Positions 8,933-16,932 of a stretch of DNA of 64,000 nucleotides are shown here, piece after piece. Numbering within the stretch: the stretch's first letter is position 1; the number at the start of each line of letters is the position of its first letter. Position numbers and translations under genes: made by a program. The notes beneath the pieces were generated by a model. It was given only the letters and a program-made list of their open reading frames with translations, was not told the origin of the DNA and searched no databases. Origin of the DNA: Curtobacterium sp. MCPF17_052 (GTDB taxonomy: Bacteria > Actinomycetota > Actinomycetes > Actinomycetales > Microbacteriaceae); NCBI RefSeq assembly GCF_003234085.1, contig NZ_QKSD01000011.1, forward strand, positions 1 through 64,000, given 5' to 3'.

Positions 8933-9550
8933 GAGCGGGCGGAAGTGCACCGCTGGCGTCCGCCGCACCAGGGTCTTCCGCCCGCTCGCGGGGTGCGCGG
9001 CCCGTGAGCCGGCGCCGAGGCGGGCGCAGGGCGGCGAGCGGGCGGAAACGCGCCTCCCGGGTCGCCCGCGCCGGAGGATTCCGCCCGTTCGCCGCGTCGC
9101 GCGCACTTCCCGGTCAGCCGAGAGGCCCGCCCCGCGTCGAGCGGGCGGTTCCGCGCACTTGTGCTCGCGACACTCGGAGATTCCGCCCGCTCGCGGGTCG
9201 GGGCGGCGACGGGACGGGCGGACGTCGGTGAGCGGGCGGAAGCGCGTCTCCGGACCGGGCGGGGCCGAGGCATTCCGCCCGCTCGCGGGTCGGGGCGGCG
9301 GCGGGACGGACGCACGTCGGTGAGTGGGCGGAAGCGCGTCTCCGGACCGCGCAGGGCGCTGGTGTTCCGCCCGCTCGCCGGCGGGGGCGGCAGCCGAGCG
9401 GGCGCGCTTCGGCGAGCGGGCGGATCCGCGCTCCGCGCGGTCGTCGGGCCGGGGGATTCCGCCCGCTCGCGCGCAGCGGACGCCCGGCGCGGATCGAACG
9501 GTCAGATCTGCGCGGCTCGGAGCGCTCAGACCCTGGTGTTCCGCCCGCTC
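8933..9550. repeat. Array of seven 55-bp palindromic elements
   Basis: Seven elements have left arm GAGCGGGCGGAA and right arm TTCCGCCCGCTC. Left arms start at 8933, 9036, 9139, 9230, 9322, 9414 and a degenerate 9496. Right arms start at 8976, 9079, 9181, 9273, 9365, 9457 and 9539. Start-to-start distance inside an element is 43 (once 42), so each is 12+31+12 bp. The elements are 82-103 bp apart. The 31-bp centres differ, with a shared GCGCGTCTCC-like stretch in several. No gene lies in 8836-9677. The elements resemble REP/BIME units and have no spacer or cas context. Confidence 0.85.
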
Positions 9551-9571
9551 GCGCCAGGCGGCCGAACCTCG

Positions 9572-9640
9572 CCGACCCAACCGACCCGACCCGACCTCCC
9601 GCCGACCCGACCCGACCCGCCGACCCGACCAGACCCGCGC
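9572..9640. repeat. GACCC-rich low-complexity tract
   Basis: A C-rich run of short units such as CCGACCCGACC lies between the palindrome array and the ctaG-like gene. No coding signal is visible. It completes the 842-bp gene-free stretch 8836-9677. Confidence 0.6.
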
Positions 9641-9677
9641 CCCGCGCCCCTCAGGCCCGGCCGCGAGCTGCGCGCCC

Positions 9678-10499
9678 TCAGGACCGTCGCTGCAGGTGCT
9701 CCCGTGTCAGCGCGTCCATCTGCTCGTCCGTCAAGTCGTCGACTTCGCGGGCCTCGCGGCGGTCGGAGCGTTGCCACCGGATGAAGAGGGCGATGAGCAC
9801 GGGGACGTCCGCCACCTCGGCGATGAACCACAGCAGGTCGCCCGCCAGGTGCTGGTCCCGCAGCGGCGACGGCGCCCAGGGCACGTGCAACGCCACCCTC
9901 CCGGCTCCGTCCAGCACGTGGTCGCTGACCCGCGTCACGACCGCCGGCACCGCGTCGAGCACGAGCTCCACGAACGCCAGCAGGAACTCTGCGGTGGCGA
10001 AGGCTGAGGAGCGGAGCACCCCGACCTCGGACAGCGGCGCGAGCAACCCGAAGCCGAGGACGGGTACGAGGACGGTGATCCCCTCGCTGCTGACCAGGGA
10101 CTGGCGGAGCACGGCCGCCAGCGGGGTGAGCATCACGCAGAACAGCGCGAGGGCCACCAGTGGCGAGACGATCGCGTTGCCGAGGAGCCGCGCCGGACGT
10201 GAGCGCAGGACTGCGTCGGCGGTCTCGGCGAGGCGGGTCGGGCCTCCCGTCCGCAGCAACGCGAACGGGCCGGACAGCGCGGCGAACGTGGGGACCGCGA
10301 AGAAGAGGACGGCGATCCGCAGGACGAAGGCCCACCGGAGCTGCCGGTCGTACTCGCCGACGATCCCGAACTGGACCACCGCGAACAGGGCCAGGGCGGC
10401 GACGAACGCCAGGGTCCGCCACCAGGGCCAGCGGACGCCCCGTCGCCGGGCCACGACGAGTCCGGCGCCGTACGCGACGGCGGCGACGACGAGGAGCAC
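9678..10499 (-). CDS. CtaG-like cytochrome c oxidase assembly protein, 5' end unclear
   Basis: A polytopic membrane protein of the caa3-type CtaG family, thought to help copper delivery to cytochrome oxidase. About seven hydrophobic segments are present, with typical stretches such as LRWAFVLRIAVLFFAVP and the C-terminal LLWFIAEVADVPVL. The listed start is GTG 10499, but the frame continues upstream with SEFWNTWHVDPLAA (10500-10541), which is the usual CtaG N-terminus. No ATG, GTG or TTG exists in that frame upstream. An ATG with GGAGG lies at 10588 in another frame, so a one-base indel or sequencing error in 10542-10588 is likely. Confidence 0.75.
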   Translation of the reverse strand: MLLVVAAVAYGAGLVVARRRGVRWPWWRTLAFVAALALFAVVQFGIVGEYDRQLRWAFVLRIAVLFFAVPTFAALSGPFALLRTGGPTRLAETADAVLRSRPARLLGNAIVSPLVALALFCVMLTPLAAVLRQSLVSSEGITVLVPVLGFGLLAPLSEVGVLRSSAFATAEFLLAFVELVLDAVPAVVTRVSDHVLDGAGRVALHVPWAPSPLRDQHLAGDLLWFIAEVADVPVLIALFIRWQRSDRREAREVDDLTDEQMDALTREHLQRRS

Positions 10500-10635
10500 C
10501 GCCGCCAGGGGGTCGACGTGCCAGGTGTTCCAGAACTCGGAGGGTGACGGCGTGGTGTGCCTCCCGGTGGTCGCGCTGCGGGAGTCATCTTCCTCCGGCC
10601 GGGAGGCCCGACCCGGCTCCGCCAGATGAGGATCC

Positions 10636-11940
10636 CTACATGGTCCGCACGCCTCGCGCGGCGACGGTCTTGCCCAGCAGCCACGTCCCGACCGGGATCG
10701 CGACCGCGCCGAGGAGCGCGAGTGGGAACGAGAGGTGCAGCTGCATGACGGCGAACGCCGGGCCGATCGTGCAGAGTGCCGCGACCGCGAGGACCGGCCA
10801 GGCGGAGCGGTCGGCGCCGGGCACGAGGCGGGGGAGTGGACGGTCGAAGCGCCGCACGGCCCGGGCGACGCCGAGGGTGGCGGTGAGCAGGACGACCACC
10901 GCGATCACCCGCGTGGCCCACCAGGTGCGCGAACCCGGGTCCGGGAACGGCAGCCCGACGAGCAGCCCGACGCCGTTGAGCAGGATGAAGAGCGGCAGGT
11001 GCCACAGGTAGATCGTCATGCCGTCGCGGCCGAGCAGGAACACGACGGCCTGTGCGGGTCGGCTGTGCATCAGCCGCGTCAGGGGAGCGTGCACGAGCTG
11101 CACCAGGCAGGCCTGACCGACGGCGAGCAGGGCCAGCGGCAGCATCGGCGGGTTGAGGTCCTGCAGCATGTCCGGAGACCAGAGCCCGACCGAGGTGATC
11201 GGCACGAGGACCGCGTAGGCGACGACCGCGACACCCGCCAGCAGGAGCTTCGAGCGCCGGGCGAACCAGCCGTCCGCCCAGAGGAACCCGAGCTGCTGCG
11301 CGAACAGCCACACCGGGCCGAGGTTGAGCAGGCCGACCTCGGCGACCCCGGTGGCGAGCCGGACCGCGTCGACCACCGTGGCCAGCAGGAGCAGGACCGC
11401 CAGCGTGCGCCACGGGGCGGTGGCATGCAGCCGAGCCATCAGCGGCACGCAGCACTGCGTGATGCCGTACGCGGCGAGGAACCACAGCGGCGACCCGATG
11501 CCGAACGCGAGTTCGTCGAGCAGGTCCGCGGGCGTACCGAGGACGGTCGCGATGCCGAGCCCGACCGCGAGCACCGCGAACAGCGGCACCGCCGGACGGT
11601 AGAGCCGCACGAGCCGGGTCGCGACCCAGTCCCGGGCGCCGCCACCCCTGGCGACGGTGCTGCGCCAGCCGACGGCGCTCGCGAAGCCGCCGACGACGAA
11701 GAAGAGGGGCATGACCTGGCCGATCCAGGTCGCCGCCACGTACCAGGGCAGTTCCTGCAGCGGGCTCGTCACCCGGAGGCCCGAGGAGTCGGAGCCGACG
11801 CCGACCATCGTGACGTGCACGATGACGACCAGGACGACACAGGCCGTCCGGATGAGGTCGACGACCAGGTCTCGCTGCGCGATGGTCCCCCGGGCGTCCT
11901 GAGCGGTGTTCGCCGACGCGTCGGCCTGCTGCATGGACAT
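10636..11940 (-). CDS. Acyltransferase 3 family membrane protein
   Basis: A 434-residue protein with about ten transmembrane helices, in the acyltransferase 3 (OafA/YrhL-like) family that acetylates or acylates cell-surface glycans and other extracytoplasmic acceptors. The first helix carries the family block D-L-I-R-T-A-C-V-V-L-V-V-I-V-H, with the catalytic-type His at its end, and a later M-P-L-F-F-V-V-G-G-F. The acceptor is unknown. On the minus strand TAGCGT ends six bases before the ATG, which suggests a leaderless mRNA. The CtaG-like gene follows about 50 bp downstream and may be co-transcribed. Confidence 0.82.
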   Translation of the reverse strand: MSMQQADASANTAQDARGTIAQRDLVVDLIRTACVVLVVIVHVTMVGVGSDSSGLRVTSPLQELPWYVAATWIGQVMPLFFVVGGFASAVGWRSTVARGGGARDWVATRLVRLYRPAVPLFAVLAVGLGIATVLGTPADLLDELAFGIGSPLWFLAAYGITQCCVPLMARLHATAPWRTLAVLLLLATVVDAVRLATGVAEVGLLNLGPVWLFAQQLGFLWADGWFARRSKLLLAGVAVVAYAVLVPITSVGLWSPDMLQDLNPPMLPLALLAVGQACLVQLVHAPLTRLMHSRPAQAVVFLLGRDGMTIYLWHLPLFILLNGVGLLVGLPFPDPGSRTWWATRVIAVVVLLTATLGVARAVRRFDRPLPRLVPGADRSAWPVLAVAALCTIGPAFAVMQLHLSFPLALLGAVAIPVGTWLLGKTVAARGVRTM

Positions 11941-12072
11941 GGCTGGACGCTACCGGTCGTTCCACCCCTCCCAGGTCGGGTCCAACCGATCGCGACAGGA
12001 TCGTGACACATTGCATTCCGGGAGGGGCATGTGTCGCCCGGTGGACCGCTCTCGCCGTGTACAGTGGCGTTG

Positions 12073-12089
12073 TCTTGAATTCTGCAAGA
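12073..12089 (+). promoter_or_regulatory. Probable Fur-type operator
   Basis: An AT-rich dyad TCTTG-N7-CAAGA lies 13 bases before the ATG of the Fur-family gene and just downstream of a -10-like TACAGT (12060-12065). Position and shape fit the autoregulatory operator of actinobacterial FurA-catalase operons. Binding is inferred. Confidence 0.6.
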
Positions 12090-12101
12090 GAAGGGCTCCG
12101 C

Positions 12102-12569
12102 ATGGTCGACGACACCGAACTCCTCCGCGGAGCCGGCCTCCGCGTCACCGCGCCGCGCCTCGCCGCCCTCCGGGCGATCGGGACGCAGCCGCACACCACC
12201 GCTGACGACCTGGTCACGGCGCTCGCCGCCGAACTCCCGACGACCAGTCACCAGGCGGTCTACGGCGTCCTCGCCGCACTGACCGGCGCCGGACTCGTCC
12301 GGCGTATCGAGCCGGCCGGCAGCCCCGCCCGCTACGAACGGCGGACCGGCGACAACCACCACCACATCGTCTGCACCATGTGCGGCGCGATCGGTGACGT
12401 GGACTGCGCCGTCGGCCACGCGCCGTGCCTGACGCCGTCCGAGACCCACGGCTTCGCCGTCACCACCGCGGAGGTCACCTACTGGGGCATCTGCGCGCAG
12501 TGTGCGGCAGCCGAGCAGAGCGGTGTCGAGACCGACGCCGTCGCTGCGAACCGACCCGAGCCATCCTGA
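12102..12569 (+). CDS. Fur family repressor (FurA/PerR-like)
   Basis: A 155-residue metal-dependent repressor. The N-terminal winged helix includes R-V-T-A-P-R-L-A-A-L and S-H-Q-A-V-Y-G-V-L-x-x-L. The metal-binding part has the His-rich NHHHIVC, followed by C-T-M-C and a C-terminal C-A-Q-C, so both structural-zinc CxxC pairs are present. It lies 30 bp upstream of a catalase gene, the classical layout of peroxide-sensing FurA/CatR/PerR repressors. The start at 12102 has GAGAAGGG at Shine-Dalgarno distance. Peroxide sensing rather than iron sensing is inferred from context. Confidence 0.92.
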   Translation: MVDDTELLRGAGLRVTAPRLAALRAIGTQPHTTADDLVTALAAELPTTSHQAVYGVLAALTGAGLVRRIEPAGSPARYERRTGDNHHHIVCTMCGAIGDVDCAVGHAPCLTPSETHGFAVTTAEVTYWGICAQCAAAEQSGVETDAVAANRPEPS

Positions 12570-12599
12570 CCCAACCTACGTTCCACCTGAGGAGGAACC

Positions 12600-14105
12600 G
12601 TGTCCGACCAGAACACGCCCACCACCACGACCAACAGCGGGGCCCCGGTCTCCAGTGATCAGCACTCCATGGGAGTGGGGGCCGACGGCCCCATCGCGCT
12701 GCACGACCACTACCTGGTCGAGAAGCTCGCCCAGTTCAACCGGGAGCGTGTCCCGGAGCGCGTCGTGCACGCCAAGGGCGGCGGTGCGTTCGGTACCTTC
12801 ACCGTCACGAACGACGTCTCGCAGTACACGCGGGCCGCGTTCCTCCAGCCCGGCCAGACCACCGAGATGCTCGCCCGCTTCTCGAGCGTCGCCGGTGAGC
12901 AGGGCTCGCCCGACACCTGGCGGGACCCCCGCGGCTTCGCGTTGAAGTTCTACACGAGCGAGGGCAACTACGACCTCGTCGGCAACAACACCCCGGTGTT
13001 CTTCATCCGCGACGGCATCAAGTTCCCGGACTTCATCCGCTCGCAGAAGCGCCTGCCGGGCTCGCACCTCCGCGACCACGACATGCAGTGGGACTTCTGG
13101 ACCCTGTCGCCCGAGTCCGCGCACCAGGTCACGTGGCTCATGGGCGACCGCGGGCTGCCGTCGAGCTGGCGCCACATGGACGGCTTCGGCTCTCACACCT
13201 ACCAGTGGATCAACGCCGAGGGCGAGCGCTTCTGGGTGAAGTACCACTTCTCCACGCAGCAGGGCCACGAGACCCTGACGCAGGCTGACGCCGACCGCAT
13301 CGCCGGCGAGGACGCGGACTTCCACATCCGCGACCTACACGAGGCCATCGAGCGCGGGGACAACCCGCGGTGGACCCTCGAGGTCCAGGTCATGCCGTAC
13401 GAGGACGCCGCCAGCTACCGTTTCAACCCGTTCGACCTGACGAAGGTGTGGCCGCACGCGGACTACCCCCTCATCGAGGTCGGCACCATGGAGCTCAACC
13501 GCAACCCGGAGAACTACTTCGCGCAGATCGAGCAGGCGACCTTCGCCCCCTCGAACTTCGTGCCCGGCATCGCGGCGAGCCCCGACAAGATGCTCCTCGC
13601 GCGCATCTTCAGCTACGCCGACGCCCACCGCTACCGCGTCGGCACGAACCACGCGCAGCTGCCGGTGAACGCCCCGAAGAACGAGGTGCACTCGTACTCG
13701 AAGGACGGCGCCATGCGCTTCGACTTCCAGAAGTCCGAAGTCCCGGTGTACGCACCGAACTCGCTCGGCGGTGCCCACGCCGACCCGAACGCGACCGACG
13801 ACGCCCCGGGCTGGGAGTCCGACGGAGCGCTGCAGCGTTCCGCGGCGACCCTGCACCCCGAGGACGACGACTTCGGTCAGGCGGGCACGCTCTACCGTGA
13901 GGTCCTCGACGACGCCGCCCGCGAGCGCCTGGTCGGCAACATCGCCGGGCACGTCTCCAAGGTGACGCGTGACGACCTCCGTGAGCGGGTCTTCGCCTAC
14001 TGGACGAGCGTCGACCCCGATCTCGGTGCGCGCGTGCGCGCAGCCGTGGTGCCGAGCGCGCCCGGCTCGAACGAGGACCCGGAGAAGGTCGCAGTCGAGG
14101 CGTAG
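12600..14105 (+). CDS. katA: Monofunctional haem catalase
   Basis: A 501-residue small-subunit catalase that disproportionates hydrogen peroxide in the cytoplasm. The distal His57 lies in [12 protein letters not shown], the distal Asn in [10 protein letters not shown] (residues 127-136), and the proximal haem ligand Tyr339 in [10 protein letters not shown]. Length and motifs fit the clade-3 NADPH-binding enzymes. It starts with GTG after a strong GAGGAGG site. It follows the Fur-type repressor by 30 bp and is probably in the same peroxide-inducible transcript. A long perfect hairpin ends the unit. Confidence 0.96.
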   Translation: MSDQNTPTTTTNSGAPVSSDQHSMGVGADGPIALHDHYLVEKLAQFNRERVPERVVHAKGGGAFGTFTVTNDVSQYTRAAFLQPGQTTEMLARFSSVAGEQGSPDTWRDPRGFALKFYTSEGNYDLVGNNTPVFFIRDGIKFPDFIRSQKRLPGSHLRDHDMQWDFWTLSPESAHQVTWLMGDRGLPSSWRHMDGFGSHTYQWINAEGERFWVKYHFSTQQGHETLTQADADRIAGEDADFHIRDLHEAIERGDNPRWTLEVQVMPYEDAASYRFNPFDLTKVWPHADYPLIEVGTMELNRNPENYFAQIEQATFAPSNFVPGIAASPDKMLLARIFSYADAHRYRVGTNHAQLPVNAPKNEVHSYSKDGAMRFDFQKSEVPVYAPNSLGGAHADPNATDDAPGWESDGALQRSAATLHPEDDDFGQAGTLYREVLDDAARERLVGNIAGHVSKVTRDDLRERVFAYWTSVDPDLGARVRAAVVPSAPGSNEDPEKVAVEA

Positions 14106-14114
14106 CAGCCAGGA

Positions 14115-14167
14115 CACAGACGGGAGGCGCGGTGCGAGTCGAACTCGCACCGCGCCTCCCGTCTGTG
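14115..14167 (+). terminator. Long perfect hairpin terminator after catalase
   Basis: The arms 14115-14139 and 14143-14167 are perfectly complementary over 25 bp with a 3-base loop, starting ten bases after the catalase stop. Each arm contains the recurrent word GACGGGAGGC or its complement. There is no long T-tract. The rest of the gap to 14324 shows nothing I can assign. Confidence 0.85.
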
Positions 14168-14324
14168 TTCGGCGGCTCGCCTGGTGCGCGTGGGCCGCGC
14201 GCCGACCGGTCGAGACGCCCCGCTCAGTTCCGCCGAGTGGTCAGGAATCGTCGTTCCGGAAGGCCCGGTGTGACCGTTCCTGGCCGCTCGGCGACCGCGG
14301 TCGGGTGCGTCGGCCCGACTGTGT

Positions 14325-14891
14325 TCAGACCTGCTGGCCGTTGAGGAGGATCGGACCCTCCGGCCAGTCCTCGAGGCGGGCGGTCACCGGACGGACCATC
14401 CAGCCGCCCTGCTCGGTCTCGACGACCCCGGCACCGTCTGCGGTGAAGGCGCTGAAGGTGCCCACCGCCTCGGGGAACTCGTGCCAGCCCATGTGGTCGT
14501 AGAAGGGGATCCGGTCCTCGCCCGCACCGAGGAACCCGTACGGCACGCGGAGCCCGTCGAGCACGTCGTGGACACGTTCCATCAGTTCGCGACCCACCCC
14601 GGAGCCCTGCAGACGTGGTGAGACACCGACCAGGCCGGTGTCCCCGACCAGGACGTCCTCGCCGCCGACCGTGACGAACATCCGGCGGATGCCGACGTGG
14701 GCCAGGACGACGCCGTCCTCGGTCCGTCCGAGCACCCGACGCTCGGGCTGCATGCCCGCCCAGCTCCGGCCGCCGACGTACCAGTGCGACCAGCTCGGGA
14801 AGGCCTGAGCCAGCATCGCCGCGATCGCCTCGTGGTCGGCGAGCGTCAGTGCGCTCTCCTCGACCACCTCCCACCGGATGTCTTCGCTCAT
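14325..14891 (-). CDS. NodA-like GNAT N-acyltransferase
   Basis: A 188-residue acyltransferase of the GNAT fold. From memory of rhizobial NodA, the match is striking: an N-terminal R-W-E, then L-x-D-H, the block GRSWAGMQPERR (NodA has SRSWAGARPE), then A-H-V-G-I-R-R and the L-V-G-V-x-P-x-L-x-G-x-G-V-G region, which is also the acetyl/acyl-CoA site. NodA transfers an acyl chain to the free amine of a chitooligosaccharide. The substrate here is unknown. CAGGAT ends six bases before the ATG, so it is probably leaderless. It is divergent from the bacteriocin-like locus. Confidence 0.7.
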   Translation of the reverse strand: MSEDIRWEVVEESALTLADHEAIAAMLAQAFPSWSHWYVGGRSWAGMQPERRVLGRTEDGVVLAHVGIRRMFVTVGGEDVLVGDTGLVGVSPRLQGSGVGRELMERVHDVLDGLRVPYGFLGAGEDRIPFYDHMGWHEFPEAVGTFSAFTADGAGVVETEQGGWMVRPVTARLEDWPEGPILLNGQQV

Positions 14892-14933
14892 CCGACCATC
14901 CTGCCCGGGAACCGCCGAGCGTGCCGACGAAGT

Positions 14934-14985
14934 CGGTATTCCGGATACCGAAAACTGGCATTCCGGAGTCGGGTAGTCCTACCGT
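14934..14985 (+). promoter_or_regulatory. Divergent promoter region with two dyads
   Basis: Between the NodA-like gene and peptide A are two dyads: CGGTAT-N5-ATACCG (14934-14950) and GGTAG-TC-CTACC (14972-14983). TACCGT (14980-14985) is a -10 candidate for peptide A, giving a leader of roughly 40 bases. ATTCCGGA occurs at 14938-14945 and again at 14960-14967. These look like operator half-sites, but the regulator is not in the locus. Confidence 0.5.
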
Positions 14986-15028
14986 GGCGCCGTCCACGAG
15001 AGAGCTCGTGGCGAGGGAAGGAACTCGG

Positions 15029-15307
15029 ATGATCACGAAGTTGGTCCTCGGCGCAGCAGTCGTCGGCACGCTCCTCAGCGGCACCCTGGCGCTCGACGCC
15101 GCGACCGCACCCCGGGCAGAAGCGGCGGCCTGCTACGGCTCGGTCAGCATCTGGAAGGGCAAGAACAACACCTGCTCGTCTGCGCGTCACTGGGACGCGA
15201 TCAAGAACGCGAAGTCGAAGTACGGAGCGTGGGTGACGCGGGGCAGGTACTCCACCCAGAACGCCTGCTGGGCGAACGTCGTCTCGTACGGGATGACGGC
15301 GAAGTAG
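15029..15307 (+). CDS. Secreted three-cysteine peptide A (bacteriocin-like)
   Basis: A 92-residue pre-peptide I do not recognise from a named family. Residues 1-22 form a Sec signal peptide (short basic start, LVLGAAVVGTLLSG core). Cleavage is likely after Ala32 (A-E-A) or Ala34, leaving 58-60 residues. Cys35, Cys49 and Cys80 are the only cysteines. The mature part is basic and rich in Lys, Asn, Ser and aromatics. It is a paralogue of peptide B (16642): both share A-A-C-aromatic-G, KGKN, C49, H54, C80-aromatic-A-N-V and Y-G-M. A good site, AGGGAAGG, precedes the ATG. The lipoprotein gene starts on the next base after the stop. Confidence 0.8.
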   Translation: MITKLVLGAAVVGTLLSGTLALDAATAPRAEAAACYGSVSIWKGKNNTCSSARHWDAIKNAKSKYGAWVTRGRYSTQNACWANVVSYGMTAK

Positions 15308-15934
15308 ATGCGACGTCGAGAGCACGGCCGCGTTGCGACGGCCATCGCGTGCGCGGCCGTGGTCTCGCTCGGCCTCCCGGGTTGTGCCCGGACCGAGGAT
15401 CCGCGCGCGACCACTGCTTCCGCCGTTGCCTCGCTGACTGCTGGTGGGCCCTGGGTGGACGAGTTCCGCGAAGCACTCCGGCAGGGGGTCTCGCCGTACG
15501 AAGCGGCGATCCTCAGTGACGGTGAGGTCACGGCGGCGGAGCTCGAGGACGCGCACCACCACGTCCGGCAGTGCCTGCGGGAGTCCGGCCTGGACATCGA
15601 GTACGACCCGGACGGCGGCTTCGAGCTCTCGTCCCGTGACGGCAAGTACCCGGACGACTTCTTCAAGCGGTCGGATCCGGTCCTCCGCGCGTGCGAGGAA
15701 CGGTACGACGAACACGTGACGATGCTCTTCGAGGAGACGCGTCGGAACCCGGAGAAGCAGGACGAGGCAGAGATCGCCGTTGCGTGTCTGCGGAGAGCCG
15801 GTCTGGTCGGGAGGGACTACACCGAGCGGAAGTGGCGGGCCGAGGGCGATACCGGAGTCTTCTCGTTCGACGAGTACGACAAGCGTGCGCAGCAGTGCCA
15901 GCTCGATCCGCTCGGGCTCTGGCGGGAACCGTGA
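15308..15934 (+). CDS. Lipoprotein 1 of a four-Cys paralogous family
   Basis: A 208-residue predicted surface lipoprotein with lipobox LPGC (Cys26). The ectodomain begins GGPW and carries four cysteines. It shares with its two paralogues (15931, 16933) the blocks S-P-Y-E, D-G-x-V-T-A-A-E-L, RRNPEKQDEA, V-A-C-L, G-L-V-G-R-D-Y-T-E-R and the C-terminal L-D-P-L-G-L-W. The family is unknown to me. Direct adjacency to peptide A suggests it binds the peptide at the membrane, as an immunity protein or a receptor; this is inference. The stop overlaps the GTG of lipoprotein 2. Confidence 0.8.
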   Translation: MRRREHGRVATAIACAAVVSLGLPGCARTEDPRATTASAVASLTAGGPWVDEFREALRQGVSPYEAAILSDGEVTAAELEDAHHHVRQCLRESGLDIEYDPDGGFELSSRDGKYPDDFFKRSDPVLRACEERYDEHVTMLFEETRRNPEKQDEAEIAVACLRRAGLVGRDYTERKWRAEGDTGVFSFDEYDKRAQQCQLDPLGLWREP

Positions 15935-16530
15935 CACCGCGGTCGTGCGCCCTGGTGGCGATGTGCGCCCTGATTCTGAGCGGCTGTGCCCAGGCTCCTC
16001 TGGACCGCGGCGAGCCGACTCCGGGGCGGATGGATCCCTCGAGGTTCGCGGCCGCAGGGCCGTGGGCGGAGGAGTTCGCTGATGCTGCGGTGAGCCCGTA
16101 CCAGATCGGCATGCTCGCCGACGGTGTGATCACAGCCGATGAACGCGCAGACGCCCGAGCGCGGACGAAGGTGTGCATGCGGGAGCACGGATACCGGTAT
16201 GAGGAACACCGCGACGGCGCGGCGGACATCGATCCGTTGCACGGTCAGAGGGAGGGCATCGAACAGGTGATGTCGTACCTGCGGGGCTGCTCGCGGAGGT
16301 TCGACCACGACATCTCGAGGCTGTTCGACGCGATCCGACGGAACCCGGAGCACCGGGATGAGGCTGCGCTCCAGGTGGCGTGTCTGCGACGCGCAGGAGT
16401 CGTCGGCCGGGACTACACCGAGCAGCGCTGGCGGACCGAGCGCGAGGACGACGACTACTCCTTCGTGGAGTGGTCACCGGAGGCGACGCAGTGTCGGCTC
16501 GACCCGCTCGGCCTGTTGCAGGAGGGGTGA
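15931..16530 (+). CDS. Lipoprotein 2 of the four-Cys family
   Basis: A 199-residue lipoprotein with lipobox LSGC (Cys19). The GTG start lies inside the stop of lipoprotein 1, so the pair is coupled. It is the most diverged of the three copies: the segment after the first conserved Cys is rewritten and the C-terminus is D-P-L-G-L-L-Q. The GPW, SPY, D-G-x-I-T-A, RRNPE, VACLRRAG and RDYTE blocks and all four ectodomain cysteines are kept. Retention of the cysteines suggests two structural disulfides. Function unknown. Confidence 0.8.
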   Translation: MTPRSCALVAMCALILSGCAQAPLDRGEPTPGRMDPSRFAAAGPWAEEFADAAVSPYQIGMLADGVITADERADARARTKVCMREHGYRYEEHRDGAADIDPLHGQREGIEQVMSYLRGCSRRFDHDISRLFDAIRRNPEHRDEAALQVACLRRAGVVGRDYTEQRWRTEREDDDYSFVEWSPEATQCRLDPLGLLQEG

Positions 16531-16571
16531 GCGGGCGGCGCAGTGAAAGGGGTTGCCCCCTTGAGCCGCAG

Positions 16572-16587
16572 TACTCTACGTTGAGTA
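16572..16587 (+). promoter_or_regulatory. Dyad upstream of peptide B
   Basis: The 111-bp gap before peptide B is less GC-rich than its surroundings and holds the dyad TACTC-N6-GAGTA. TTGAGC (16561-16566) and AGTATT (16584-16589) are 17 bp apart and could be -35 and -10 elements. A separate promoter for peptide B is likely, but the elements are weak. Confidence 0.4.
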
Positions 16588-16641
16588 TTTCAGATTGCAC
16601 GGCACGCCACGAGGCTTGTCGGACCGGGAGGAAGAATCATC

Positions 16642-16920
16642 ATGAAGAAGTTGCTCATCAGCACCGCACTCGTCGGCATCGTCGTCAGCGGAGGCATCGC
16701 GCTCGACGCAGCATCGGCAACGGAGGCGACAGCTGCGGCGTGCTGGGGTCAGATCACTCAGACCAAGGGCAAGAACTACACCGGGTGTGGGAGAGCTGCG
16801 CACTTCAACATCATCAACAACAGCAAGAAGAAGTTCGGCGACGCCGTCGGCGCCAATTCCTGGTCGTTCGAGAAGCTCTGTTACGCCAACGTCACGCAGT
16901 ACGGGATGGTCCGAGCCTGA
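16642..16920 (+). CDS. Secreted three-cysteine peptide B (bacteriocin-like)
   Basis: A 92-residue pre-peptide, the same length as its paralogue peptide A. It has a typical signal peptide (M-K-K start, LLISTALVGIVVSGG core, A-T-A before Ala-Ala-Cys). Cysteines are at 34, 49 and 80, the last two in exactly the same positions as in peptide A. The mature part is strongly basic (NNSKKKFG) and Asn-rich, with visibly lower GC than most genes here. GGGAGGAAG precedes the ATG. Together with peptide A it could act as a two-component bacteriocin or as two variants of one toxin. Activity is not proven by sequence. Confidence 0.8.
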   Translation: MKKLLISTALVGIVVSGGIALDAASATEATAAACWGQITQTKGKNYTGCGRAAHFNIINNSKKKFGDAVGANSWSFEKLCYANVTQYGMVRA

Positions 16921-16932
16921 TCGGCGCATGGC

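Noticed and set aside
8933..9550. CRISPR array
   Set aside because: Repeats occur as inverted pairs with unequal outer spacing, arms are only 12 bp, the centres are GC-rich chromosomal-type sequence, and there are no cas genes.
14130..14150. tRNA T-arm-like GAGTCGAACTC in the catalase terminator
   Set aside because: It is just the tip of a perfect 25-bp hairpin; no acceptor, D or anticodon arms are present.
14106..14324. Mobile element or attachment site beside the peptide locus
   Set aside because: No transposase, integrase, tRNA gene or target-site duplication was seen; transfer is suggested only by lower GC in the peptide and lipoprotein genes.
15029..16920. Lactococcin-972 family assignment for the peptides
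   Set aside because: Only the gene context (Sec signal, ABC pump) is similar. The mature sequences lack the Gly/Trp/Tyr pattern of that family and contain cysteines.
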